64,000 bases of DNA. It comes from Rallus limicola (lineage: Eukaryota; Chordata; Aves; Gruiformes; Rallidae). The notes beneath the pieces are model-generated. The model was not told the DNA's origin. It saw only the letters and a list, made by a program, of their open reading frames with translations, and searched no databases. The DNA lies in assembly GCA_022605955.1 (NCBI GenBank), contig JAKCOZ010000008.1:37364547-37428546 (forward strand), given 5' to 3'. Below are positions 13,381 to 23,295 of this stretch, one piece after another; the first letter of the stretch is position 1; each line of letters starts with the position of its first letter. The translations under genes were made by a program, and so were the position numbers.

Positions 13381-14580
13381 CCGCACCAATTCAGGGCTTC
13401 GGAGCCAATCCCCCCCACCCCCCGAGATAAAGCAAGGAAAGGCACCTTTGTGGGGGGACCCGTTGATGCTCTCGGAGCTGGACTGCATGTCCGCGGCGGC
13501 TCTCCGGAGGCTGCTAAAATAAGCCCTGGACCTAGAGAAGCTGCTGCGAGGGGAGCGCCCGTGGGGGCTGCCGAAGAGGGCGGAGGCACCGTCCTTGCGG
13601 GCGAAGATGCCGCTGAAGAAGCGCAGCAGCCGGTGCTCCTGGGCGGCGGCAGCGGCGGGGCCCTCCCGGCCCAGCCGCTCGGAGAGCCGCTGCAGGTCGC
13701 TGTTATCCAGGGTCCGGTTCTTGCTCTTGCTCCGCTCCCAGCGCTCCAGCTGGGAGAGCGGGTCCGCCTGGCTCAGCACCTCGCCCACATCCAGCGTGTT
13801 GCGTTTCTCGGGGGAAACGACGGGGAGGGCGGCGGGCGGCGAGACCCGCGGCTCGGGTCCCTGGCTCGGCGCCGGCCCGGGGAGGCAGCCGGAGCTGCTG
13901 TGCCGCCGCACCCGGCTCAGCGCCCGCACCCGCGGCGGCTCTCCCCCGCCGCTCCAGTGCCTGAAGCTGAAGCTCCGCCGCAGCAGGCCGGGCTGCCGCC
14001 AGGGGCTCTGCCCCCGCTCCCCCGCCGGGGCCTCGCCCGAGGAGCCCGACGGCGGGCCGCGGGGCCCCGGAGCCCCGTCGTCATCGTCCTCGGCCTCGGG
14101 AGAGGCTCCAGCTTCGGCCCCGCCACAGGTGGCGGCCGGCTCGCCGCCGCTCCCCTCCGGGGAAAGGCTGCCCCGCGGCCCCCCGAGGGCGAGCTCGGCG
14201 GGGAAGGGCGGCCCCGCTCTCCGCGGCACCTTGAGGCGGCCCAGCTCCAGCTGCCCGGTGCTGAGGGTCCTGAAGTTGCGGAAGCCGCAGGGACTGGGGA
14301 CTCGGTCCCGCTCCTCGCCTTCGTCCTCGCCCTCCTCCTCCTCCACCAGCAGCAGCCCGGCCCTGGTGAGGCTGGAGGAGCCCGGCGCCCGGCTCCCGCC
14401 GCGCCGCCCGCGGCGGGGCAGCTCCGGGCCGGGATGGCCGCTCTCGGGGCCCAGCAGCTCCTTCTTCACCATGGTCACGGAGATACGGTACACGGTTTTC
14501 CTCTGGGGGGTCCCGCGCTGCATCCTCTCCGGAGAGGCGGCGGCGGCGGCCGGCGGCTCGCTGCTGTCCAGAAGATACAT
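13381..14580 (-). CDS. Probable first coding exon of an unnamed Ser/Pro/Arg/Glu-rich protein
   Basis: A reading frame of about 400 codons lies on the minus strand inside a CpG island. The frame opens further upstream at 14724, but the codon there is TTG. The in-frame ATGs are at 14619 (T at -3, weak), 14580 (G at -3, chosen) and 14523 (A at -3). From 14580: residues 28-41 read KTVYRISVTMVKKE; an acidic run is at about 80-91; a long Gly/Pro/Ser/Arg-rich stretch follows; residues 260-302 look like a conserved polar helical segment (includes LSQLERWERSKSKNRTLDNS); residues 319-329 read LRFFSGIFARK; a Ser-rich tail follows (SSSESINGSPHK). The frame stays open to a stop at 13324, but a splice donor (G|GTAAAG, GT at 13380-13379) would end the exon after codon 400. 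A weaker donor (AAAG|GTGCCT) would end it at 13446. No enzyme or membrane domain is visible. The composition suggests a disordered, phosphorylated scaffold or cytoskeletal/GTPase regulator, but that is a guess. I do not recognise the gene. Confidence 0.68.
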
Positions 14581-15460
14581 GTCTCCCCGCGCTGCTCTCC
14601 TACCTTCAGGCAGCAGCATCCAGCCCGGGCATCGCGGCGTGCCCGCCGCCGGAGATGGAGGGGCGGGAGGGATGGGGGGGTTCTGGAACCGCGAATCAAA
14701 ATGCGGAGCCGCAAACCACTGCAATCCAATAAATAATAATTATATATATGAAAAGAAAAAAAAAAATCCTCCGGTGTCACACCCCGCTCGGGGAGTCACT
14801 CCGCTGCTCCCCGCGGGGTTAGGCGGTCCCCGCTGCAGCGGCTCCGCTCCGGCCCCGCTGCCCGCCGGCGGACGGCGTCCATGGAAGCGGCATCCAGCCC
14901 TCCCGGCCCCTTGCGAGGAGACACCAAGGGACGAGTTAAATCCATGCAGCAACCGCACGCATCCTCCTGCGGATCCCAAAATGCATTGCCGGGGAGAAGC
15001 GCGGTCCGGCGTTCAGGGGATTAGAGCGGCAGCCGCCTTCAATTGCATTGTTTACAGCAAGGCTGCACGTTTGCGGATCTTGCGTCCTTTTCCTTTCCCC
15101 CCCTCATCCCCCCCCACCTCTCCGCCGGGTAAATCCGATTAATATCCGTCCTCAGGCTGGAGGAGAGGCGGGCAAGGCGGGCAGCGTCAGCCCGCCGCCC
15201 CAGCCGGGCTGGAAGGGGGCCCGTTTGGAAACGAAAACGCCGCCGTTCTCAACCGCAGCGGGCGGTGGAGAGCCCGGCCCCGAGGCGCACGCCCCTAGGC
15301 GGGCAGGGCAGCGCGGCACGGCGCAGCGCCGGGGCGGGCGGGCAGGCGGGGAGGGAGCGAGCGAGCGCTCGGCCGCGGCAGCCCGGGCTCTCCCAAGCAC
15401 CGGACTGGAGTTCCACACGACGAGGAACGGGAGGGGAGGAGGAGAGGATTCTCACTCACC
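13440..15460 (-). promoter_or_regulatory. CpG island with probable promoter and 5' leader of the minus-strand gene
   Basis: This stretch of about 2 kb is very rich in G+C and CpG, unlike the AT-balanced DNA on both sides. It spans the coding exon and continues about 0.9 kb beyond the chosen start codon, where the 5' untranslated region and transcription start should lie. An A-rich interruption is at about 14729-14765. No clear TATA box is visible, as usual for a CpG-island promoter. Long open frames on the opposite strand here (one runs over 500 codons) are expected in GC-rich DNA and are not called. The exact transcription start cannot be read from sequence alone. A divergent transcript to the right is possible. 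Confidence 0.7.
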
Positions 15461-15569
15461 TGGCACTCGTTTCCTCTCTGCCACCCCTCTACACCTCACG
15501 TTTCCCAGGCAACAGTCCCAGGGTTGGCCCAGGCCCGCGCGAGGGCAAGGTGAGCCCAAGGTCCCCTGA

Positions 15570-16746
15570 CCTTGGACAAAGACTTAGCCTCCACACAGCC
15601 ATCTCAGCCCAGGTATCTCAGGACCTTAATTTCTTTCCTTCTCAGTAACAAAGAGCCAAAACCACCCAGAATCAGTTAATTTTTCACTTGGGACAACCAT
15701 AGTAGCCCTTAATACACATTCAGTGCCCCTAACACTTTAGGCAACTCCAAAACCACTTCACTAGATGGTTACCCACCCAGAACTCTGACCTTACCACAAC
15801 CCCTGTGACCAGGCTCACACCAGAACCTGGCCCCTGCGCTGAGCTGGAAGACGGTGGGGGTCACGCTCTCCTCTTACCAATTCATGAGTGGTCCAGATCA
15901 AGGATCACTCATTACTGACCAACAGATGCCACATCAGGAGTCATCATTAGCAAGCCATAATGGCAGACAGTAGAAGTTAAACGATACTAGGAATAAGGTT
16001 TCTAGGCCCCATGCATAACATGCTTTTAAGTGTCAAGCTTCAAAAAAAACTACCTTCAACTGCTTTGTACTTCCCTTCCAAGTCTGCAGCCACACGCCTT
16101 TCAGTGATGGCAGTAAGGTTAGAAAACAGTAAACAGGTGAAAGTGAAGTGAAAAATCTAACTCAAATGGAAAAAAAGCCCAAGGCTGTGGAGGAAATTCA
16201 CCCCCAGGATGGCTTAAAGTACATTACAATAATAAATTAGAAAAACAAAAGTCAGACCGAAGAAAGCAGCAGTCAAAAGCTACTTGGGTGCTCCCCAAAC
16301 AAGCACCACAGATCCAGACAGCAGGACACAGGCAGACTGAGCTCGTCAGGAGCATCTCTGGGTGGGAGGTGATGTTCTCACACCGGATGACCCAAGAATA
16401 AAGGACACTTTGGGTTGCAGCTATTTGACACATGGTTTTAGCTAAGACACTGGGATCCTGCGACACACAGGGTGAACTGCTGATATAACTCACATCCTCA
16501 GATACAATGGACCCTGTTGTGTTTAACACTGAGTAATTAACATTTACTGTTAGTCTTTGCTCCACTCACACAGCAGAACCTTGATCAAGACAAACTGCAA
16601 AATCAGCCCTGTAGGAAAAGCCCATTCTGAATGGCCCCACGTGAGCTCACACCTGACCATCCTGAGAAGTTTCAGGTTCATGGGAAACGCTAGATCACTG
16701 CCACAGAATGGTTGCAGATTTTTCCATGTCTGTAACATCAAAAAGG
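15570..16746. other. Unique sequence upstream of the CpG island
   Basis: Base composition returns to normal here. No repeat or gene is visible. Confidence 0.5.
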
Positions 16747-17235
16747 TCACAGAATCACAGACTGGTCTGCGTTGAAAGGGACCCCAAGGATCACATAGTT
16801 CCAAATCCCCTGCACCAGTCAGGGCCACCAACCTCCAGGCCTGGAGCTACACAAGGTTGCCAAGGGTCCCATCCAACCTGGCCTTGAACACCCCCAGGGA
16901 CAGGGCACCCACCCCCTCTCTGCGCAGCCCCTCACCACTCTCTCTGTAAAGAATTTCCCCCTAATATCGAATCTAAGCCTCCCCTCCTTCAGCTTTCAGC
17001 CCATTCCCCCTTGTCCTGCCAGTCTCTGCCCTTTGAACAAGCTGATTCCCCTCCTGTTTCTCTGCTCCCTTCAGGTGCTGATAGGCTGCAATGAGGTCCC
17101 CCCACAGCCTTCTCTTCTCCAGGCTGACCAAGCCCAGCTCCCTCAGCCTCTCTGCACAGTGGAGGTGCTCCAGCCCTCTGAGCATCTTCACAGCCTCCTC
17201 TGACCCCTCTCCAACAGTTCTACATCCGTCTACCC
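16747..17235 (-). mobile_element. CR1 3' fragment
   Basis: The 3' tail lies on the left (TCACAGAATCACAGAC) and the element reads leftward. The reverse strand shows the ORF2 C-terminal tract with LRELGLVSLEKRRLWGDLIA. It ends about 110 bp before the second GC-rich block. Confidence 0.93.
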
Positions 17236-17354
17236 CCAATAAGTATTTCTAATGAAAGAAATAAAATGGGGGTGTGGGGGGGTACCTGTTATGACACAGG
17301 GGTGTAACGGGAAACACAGTCACGCTTTTAGAAAGGCACGGACGTTACTCAGTG

Positions 17355-17376
17355 CCCCCCCCCCCCCCCCCCCCCC
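17355..17376. repeat. Poly-C tract, 22 bases
   Basis: An uninterrupted run of 22 C at the edge of the GC-rich block. On the other strand it is a G run that could form a quadruplex. Its length is likely to vary between individuals and to be error-prone in sequencing. Confidence 0.95.
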
Positions 17377-17585
17377 AGGCAGCGCAGTCCGCCGGCCCCC
17401 AGTCCCGGCCGCGTCCCCAGCCGGATCCGTGCCGCACTTTCCAGCGCGCCGCTCCGGGGAAGCGGGCTGGCTCCCCCGGATCCGAGCCAGCCATTCCTCA
17501 TCCTCCCGGGATGACAGACCCCTTCGGAAGAGCTACTTTTAAGCGCATTCCTTCAACCCTCTCCGGAGCATTCTCCCCACCTCTC

Positions 17586-17607
17586 CTCCCCTCCCCTCCC
17601 CTCCCCG
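17586..17607. repeat. CCCCT-type short tandem repeat
   Basis: About four units of CCCCT/CTCCC inside the GC-rich block. The opposite strand carries regularly spaced G4 runs, which meets the usual pattern for a G-quadruplex. Confidence 0.75.
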
Positions 17608-17775
17608 GGCCGAGCTTCCCCCCACCGGGCAGCTGCCCGGGCCCTTGCCAGCCCCAGGAGGGCCGTGCTCCGGCCCTCGGGACAGGCACCGCGGTGCCGG
17701 AGGGAGGTAGCGACGGGGAGCATCGGGTCGGGAGCCTCCAACAGCTCTTCTGCAGGGACTGGTTGTGCATCATAG

Positions 17776-19450
17776 TCGGAGGTCGCTCTGCTGCTCGGGC
17801 TGACTACTCACTGCAACTTACTGCCCTGCACCTTCTTGTAAGGGCAGCTGTAAGATAGACTTCTCCTAAGGCAAAGATAGTGCAAAGACCATCGTGTGCA
17901 GAGACAATCATCTGCAGGGCCTCTCAGCGCTCCCTTCCTCCAGCTTCAAGAGCTCTGTCATTAGTTCACCATCAGTATCAGCTATTTCGGAGCGGGGACA
18001 TAATTCCCAGGGTGAGGGATTCCATTTTTGATACTCTGTAGGAGCTCCAGAAGTACCAGAGAGGCCCTATGCCATGCCATAACTCAAGGGTTCCTACCCC
18101 TCTGCGCCCGCCCCAGCTGGGCTGAGATCCAGGAGATCTGAGCACCAGCACCGCATTCCCTCCTGCCCTACTTCTCCTCCCATGTGCAATTAGCCCAGAT
18201 CCGGTCCCAGAACAGGAGAAGTCCCTCGGGCTGCGTGACGGAGAGCAGCCAGAAGCTACAGCAGCCAACCCAAACAACTCATTTGGCTTAAAGCCTTACA
18301 CCCTGTGTCCTGAAGGGCCCTCGGCGGCAGCTCCCCGTTACCTTTCATTGTGCAGCCAGGGCTGCAAGCACAGGGCATCATGGATACACACAGTAAACAC
18401 GGGGATGCACCAAGAGGACCTGACAACTCCAGTTTATACCCCTCCCAGCTCAAGAATTGCCAATTGCTGCGCTACCCTCTGCCAAGCAGACAACATGCGT
18501 CCGCAACGCTGCGCTCGTTGGCTTGCCATCCCTTCAAGACAGTCACACAGAAGAGCAGTACCACATAAATCCCCACCCAACATCACCATTCAAGCAGTCA
18601 CGTTGGCCACTTCCCAGCCTACTGCTGAGGTCAAGCCTATCTATGCTACTCTAAAGATCTTCATCAGCAACAAAACCAAACCCCAGCGCATCTCTAGAGG
18701 CCACGTAAAGCCATTTGTGCATGATGCTGGCTCATCTCACAACATTGCCAGCAAACAAGAAACACTCTACAGTCTCCCAAGTTTCCAGCAACAAAAGCAA
18801 AGCATTTCTTTTAATCGACAGGGTGAGACACGGATGTCTCAAAGGCACCTTTTAAAATGCTTCAAGCAATCTTCATGTGGCCTTCTGCCTCACAGAGCCT
18901 GCTTTGCTTTAAGACCACAGTGCTGCAGTACCAGCTGCATCTGTAGCATGACCCTGTGCAGCACGAAAAGGAAGCCTCAAATTAAATACTCAAATATATA
19001 CAACAAGACAGGGAGAAAATGCTATTGATCAAAAAAAGCAAACTGGGGGCCCCTTGAATGCACCATTCGCTGCTTCCCAAACTGAATTACACTCTGAGTC
19101 AAGTTTCACATCACTGCTGACTGGGTCAGTGACTGCTGAACACGAACAACAGTGGAGACAACCACGCTGGGAGAAGCTTTACTGCTTTCTCCAACAGCTG
19201 TGAAGTTCACTCCAGCCAACCGATGCCATCAGTACTGACTTTGTAAAGCAATGACTGCTTAAATCATTAAAAGTAGACATAAAATAGGCACTGCCATTTC
19301 TCTTTTCCCAAGAGCTCTTTGTAATAAGACTCTTAGATCTAAAATTCTTGAATTGCTTGTTCTTCACTCCTTACAAGAATTTCACATCCTGACGGTAGGT
19401 TCAACGCAATCACTGTTCAAATGTAGAAGTCCAGACAGTGAGAAACACAT
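17776..19450. other. Unique sequence with one long open frame
   Basis: A frame of 226 codons (18348-19028, plus strand) is open but has no recognisable domain and is rich in Ser, Cys, Gln and Lys. It is treated as a finding and not as a gene. Confidence 0.4.
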
Positions 19451-19930
19451 GGGCTCCCTGGTATAAAAAAAAGACAGGGATCTCCTGGAGAGAGTCCAGT
19501 GAAGGGCAAAGAAGATGATTAAAAGACTGGAGCATCTCCCCTATGGGGATAGGCTGAAAGAACTGGAGCTGTTCAGCCTGGAGAAAAGAAGCCTGAGAGG
19601 GGATCTGATCAATATTTATCAATATCTGAAGTGTGGGACACAGGGGGAAATGGCCAGCCTCTTCTCAGTGTCTGTGGGGACAGGACAAGGGGAGATGGCT
19701 TCAAGTTGGAGCACAGGGAGTTCCACACCAATCTGGGGAAGAACTTCACAGTGAGGGTGAGGGAGCCCTGGGACAGGCTGCCCAGGGGTTTGTGGAGTCT
19801 CCTTCTCTGGAGATATTCCAAACCCACCTGGATGCTGACCTGTGGGACCTGTCCTTAGGGACCCTGCTTTGGCAGGGGGGTTGGACCTGATGATCTCTGG
19901 AGGTGCTTTCCAACCCCTATGATTCTGTGA
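19451..19930 (+). mobile_element. CR1 3' fragment, young subfamily
   Basis: It starts at GGGCTCCCTGG in the ORF2 C-terminal region, includes [20 protein letters not shown] and ends with CCCCTATGATTCTGTGA. It is very close in sequence to the 3' half of the copy at 25.6-26.4 kb and to the reverse-strand copy at 47.0 kb, so these belong to one subfamily. Confidence 0.94.
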
Positions 19931-21522
19931 TCTGCAGGCTCTGAGCATTAAAATATCAACCCTGAGACAGCCATACAAGGTCAGCCTGTTTTCCCAACAG
20001 CTTTAGGGGTCCATGATGCTGCTTGATTAATATGCCTGCGCTTTGCTTCTTGTTGGCCAACTGCTAGTCATTCAAGTCCTCACTGCTCTCAGTTATTTTG
20101 AGGAACAGCAGACCCAAACTTAACAGCTTTGCATGCTGCAGGTTAAACACCACACACACAGCATCGTTCCAGGTAGTTGTTTCTTTATCAGACCGCTTGT
20201 GGAAGGGGAAATTAGGTCACCTGAACAGTTCTTGCACTAATTCAGATGAGATTTCACTCTTCTCTTCTAGAGACACTGCGCTCCATCCGCTGTTTGTCGG
20301 TACAGATCAGCGTTCAACAAGGAGACAAGAGAAGGCATCTGGACGAGAACAACATTGTGCTGGAGGGTACCAGCAATTCAGAGACCAAACTCAAGGGCTC
20401 TCTCCAGCCACAGGGTTTACATTAAGGCATTGAGCTGTGCTCTTCTTCTGTCACTATGCGCTTGTCCGCTGAAACAGGCCTGAACTCACTGCGGGCAATT
20501 CTTCACTAAGACAAAGAATAGAGACATCTCACAACACCACAGAGAGAAGGAGCTACCCTCAAGAAGCCAGCATTTGCCAGCAATAATGATCTCACTGTCC
20601 ATGAAATCACATTCCCGTCCTAAAACCACAGGATGCTGAGCAGGAAAGGGGATAAGGGTGATGGGATGTGCAGGAAAAACACAACACCATCATTTGGCTC
20701 TCACCAGGAGAGAAATAAAGTGTTTGCACGTCTGTTTTTAAGGAAAACTGAGGATGCAGCAAGCTTGTTCAAAGCCCTTAGGACTTAAAAACACACCTCC
20801 ATGCACTGCAGAGGAAAAACTCAGGGTGCTTTCAAATTTCAGAGGGCTGCCCGCCCCACTGGGGAAGGAGACACATCTCACTGCCAGGTGGGATCATCCA
20901 ATACTTCTCCTTTTAATTAAATGCAGGTTTTACAAATTCCTTTCATATAAGTTGCTGCTGTCTATGTACTCAATAGCCTAGAAGGCTCACATTTCATGAG
21001 AATGTTATAGTATAAATTCAATAATGAAATCTTTAATTAAGATGTATGAGACAAAGACAGGAGGGGGGGAATGGGAAAGAGTTAAATCAATTACAATTAT
21101 TTATTTTTAACCATGGTACATGCTAAAGGTAGATTTTTAAAAATTCTCTTATTGGACAGCTTCAAGCAAATTCCAAAGTACATATAATTTCTGATGCCCA
21201 AGTGTGGCAGATTTCATCACCGTTTTACTTAATAGACCCCCCCCCCCATTTTTAAAAAGAGGAAAAAACCCACAAAAAGTCCTCATTTTTTCTGCATGAC
21301 TGAAATTATCCTTCTGATTTCTGCCCTCAAGCTGACAGAGCCATTACAATTAATATGTTGTGCCTATCCATCTGCTTCTCTTCAGCTTAAAACTAAACCG
21401 AAATACCCGGTTGCAGCTAGATTTCCACTGAAATACATAGGCTAGTCCTAAAGTACCTTCTCACTAAACAAACAGGCATCCAGGGAATTACACCTGCAAG
21501 ATTCATCTTCCCATTTTAAGCC

Positions 21523-21537
21523 TTTTTTTTTTTTTTT
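21523..21537. repeat. Poly-T, 15 bases
   Basis: Plain homopolymer run. It does not abut a recognisable element. Confidence 0.9.
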
Positions 21538-22004
21538 AGATCACATCATCTGAGAGATGAGTGGCAGCCTTTTGCTGCTACAGAACTTCGCTGGTAAAAC
21601 CAATAAACTATCTGTAGAAACAACTTCCCCCCATCCCTCTCCCCATCAATACCTTCAGGTAAGACACTGGAGCCTGCAGTACCTCTGTCCCAACAGCTGC
21701 ATGGTGGTTCTTCACCCAGTAAACCTGCCTGGTGAAGGTGGCACAGCCATGGGTGAACCAGACCAGTGTACAACACCAAAGCCAATCACTATGGGCCTTT
21801 ATACACGAGTGTTATAACTGAGGCAGCAAGCAGAAATGTAGATCATCATCATCATCCTGAGACACTCAGAGCTGCTAGAAATTGGCCCTGCCCCTGCGGT
21901 GTTAATACTGGGGGCTCTGGAGTTTCCTCCTTTGGAGGAAGACCAAGAGGTCCCACCACTCTTTGCAGTCCCACACTCAACTTGGCCACATGATCCCAAA
22001 ATCC

Positions 22005-22147
22005 AGTTCACTTCCACATCAGCAGAATAGAATCGAAGCAGCCCTGTGCTGCAAGACGGGTATCTCACCCAATAATAAACGTAGAGACTCATCTACCAGG
22101 GAGACCAATGTACCAGGGGGGCCAAGGTTGGCCCTTGGAAATAAAGA
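22005..22147 (+). repeat. Unclassified dispersed repeat, copy 1
   Basis: About 140 bp matching 31422-31560 in the same orientation with roughly 85% identity by eye and small indels. It starts AGTTCACTTCCACATCAGCA and ends GGCCCTTGGAAATAAAG-like. It has no CR1 or LTR signature that I recognise. The AATAAA near its end might be a polyadenylation signal. Confidence 0.85.
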
Positions 22148-22276
22148 GAGGCTTGTGGCACGGGCACAGCTTTCCACCCCCTTTGTACAGCTTTAGAAAG
22201 GGAGGGCTGGCTTTCACTCAAACAGAAGCCTACCCCAGAGGTACACACGTACGCTGCATACGTAACAAATACACCA

Positions 22277-22302
22277 CATATATATATATATCTATCTATC
22301 TC
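22277..22302. repeat. (TA)n followed by (TATC)n
   Basis: A dinucleotide run of about 14 bases that passes into three TCTA units. Confidence 0.9.
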
Positions 22303-22841
22303 AAGTGCATCTGCGTGCTGAGCACCCGGCCCTGTAATGGGCTTACACAAGCCCATCCTCAGAGTCAGTACAAAAGCAGATGGAAGCTGCCCGGAGCTCT
22401 CACCCCCGGGATGCCAGGCACAGGACTGGTTGAAACGTCCGCGTAGAGCCGCTCCGTAACTAAACGGGCTGTGACGTCCACAGCAGCTTTTAGCACTCCC
22501 TGAAACTCCTTTAAGCTGCTGTTTTGAGACATGTAGCACAGCAGTGAGATCACATCCCGTGCAATCAGGGGAGCAGCAGCCGTGTTTTCAAGCTGTCCCG
22601 GAGCTAAGCAGCCAGGAGGGGTTAGCAAATACAAAGATGATGGGTTTGGGCAGGTACTTCTCTAAAAACCACAGTGACCCCAGGGGCACTCAAGTGCCTA
22701 AAACAGAGTGGTAATGAGAGCAATGCAAACCTACCCAGGTTCTGCTCAAAGCCTTTATTTACCCAGCAGCTACACCTGCATGCCGACCTGTAGCTTTACA
22801 GCTCCACCGCGCTCTGGGGTGTTATATCAAACAAGCCTCTT

Positions 22842-22879
22842 TCTCCACAACAGCCCTCCTTCTCCACAACAGCCCTCTT
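22842..22879. repeat. Tandem duplication of a 19 bp unit
   Basis: Two near-perfect units of TCTCCACAACAGCCCTCCT lie directly next to each other. Confidence 0.85.
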
Positions 22880-22928
22880 TCTCCTTTGGCTTCAGCAAGT
22901 CACACAATGCAGCACAACTGTGTGTGTC

Positions 22929-23295
22929 TAGCCTGGAGGAGAGGGGTGACCTTATTAATGTTTATAAATACATAAAAGGTGAGAGTCAGGAGGATGAAGC
23001 CAGGAGTGATGGAGCCAGGAGTGATGGAGCCAGTGATAGGATAAGGGGCAAGGGGTGCAAGCTAGAGCAGGGGAAGTTCCATGTGAATGTCTGGAGGAAT
23101 GTTGTCCCTGTGAGGGTGACAGAGGGCTGGGACAGGCTGCCCAGAGTAGCTGTGAGGTCTCCTTCTCTGGAGACATTCAAACCTGCCTGGATGTGTTCCT
23201 GTGTGATTTAGTCTGGGTGATCCTGCTCTGGCAGGGGGGTTGGACTAGATGATCTTTCAAGGTCCCTTCCAACTCCTAACGTTCTGTGATTCTGC
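22929..23295 (+). mobile_element. CR1 3' fragment with a tandem triplication
   Basis: It starts inside the SLEERGDLINVYKYIKG-coding region and ends AACGTTCTGTGATTCTGCA. A unit of 15 bp (GGAGCCAGGAGTGAT) is repeated about 2.5 times at 22998-23035, which keeps the frame. Confidence 0.93.

Larger units (their letters stand above)
17345..17775. promoter_or_regulatory. Second small GC-rich block, possible alternative promoter or exon
   Basis: A block of about 400 bp is rich in C, G and CpG and is flanked by ordinary sequence. It begins with a run of 22 C (17355-17376) and holds a CCCCT-type tract at 17586-17607. It lies about 2 kb upstream of the main CpG island relative to the minus-strand gene. 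It could be an alternative first exon or promoter, or the start of a rightward transcript. Short open frames exist on both strands, but none has a recognisable protein signature. Confidence 0.4.
19931..22928. other. Unique sequence with simple repeats and one dispersed repeat
   Basis: Holds the first copy of the unclassified repeat, the TA/TATC microsatellite and a poly-T run. No gene is recognised. Confidence 0.5.

Noticed and set aside
13450..15142. Long plus-strand frames of 428 and 515 codons over the CpG island
   Set aside because: They lie opposite the better-supported minus-strand exon, and long stop-free frames are expected in such GC-rich DNA. Their composition is Ala/Pro/Arg/Gly/Ser noise, and one runs through an A-rich tract and the gene's leader.
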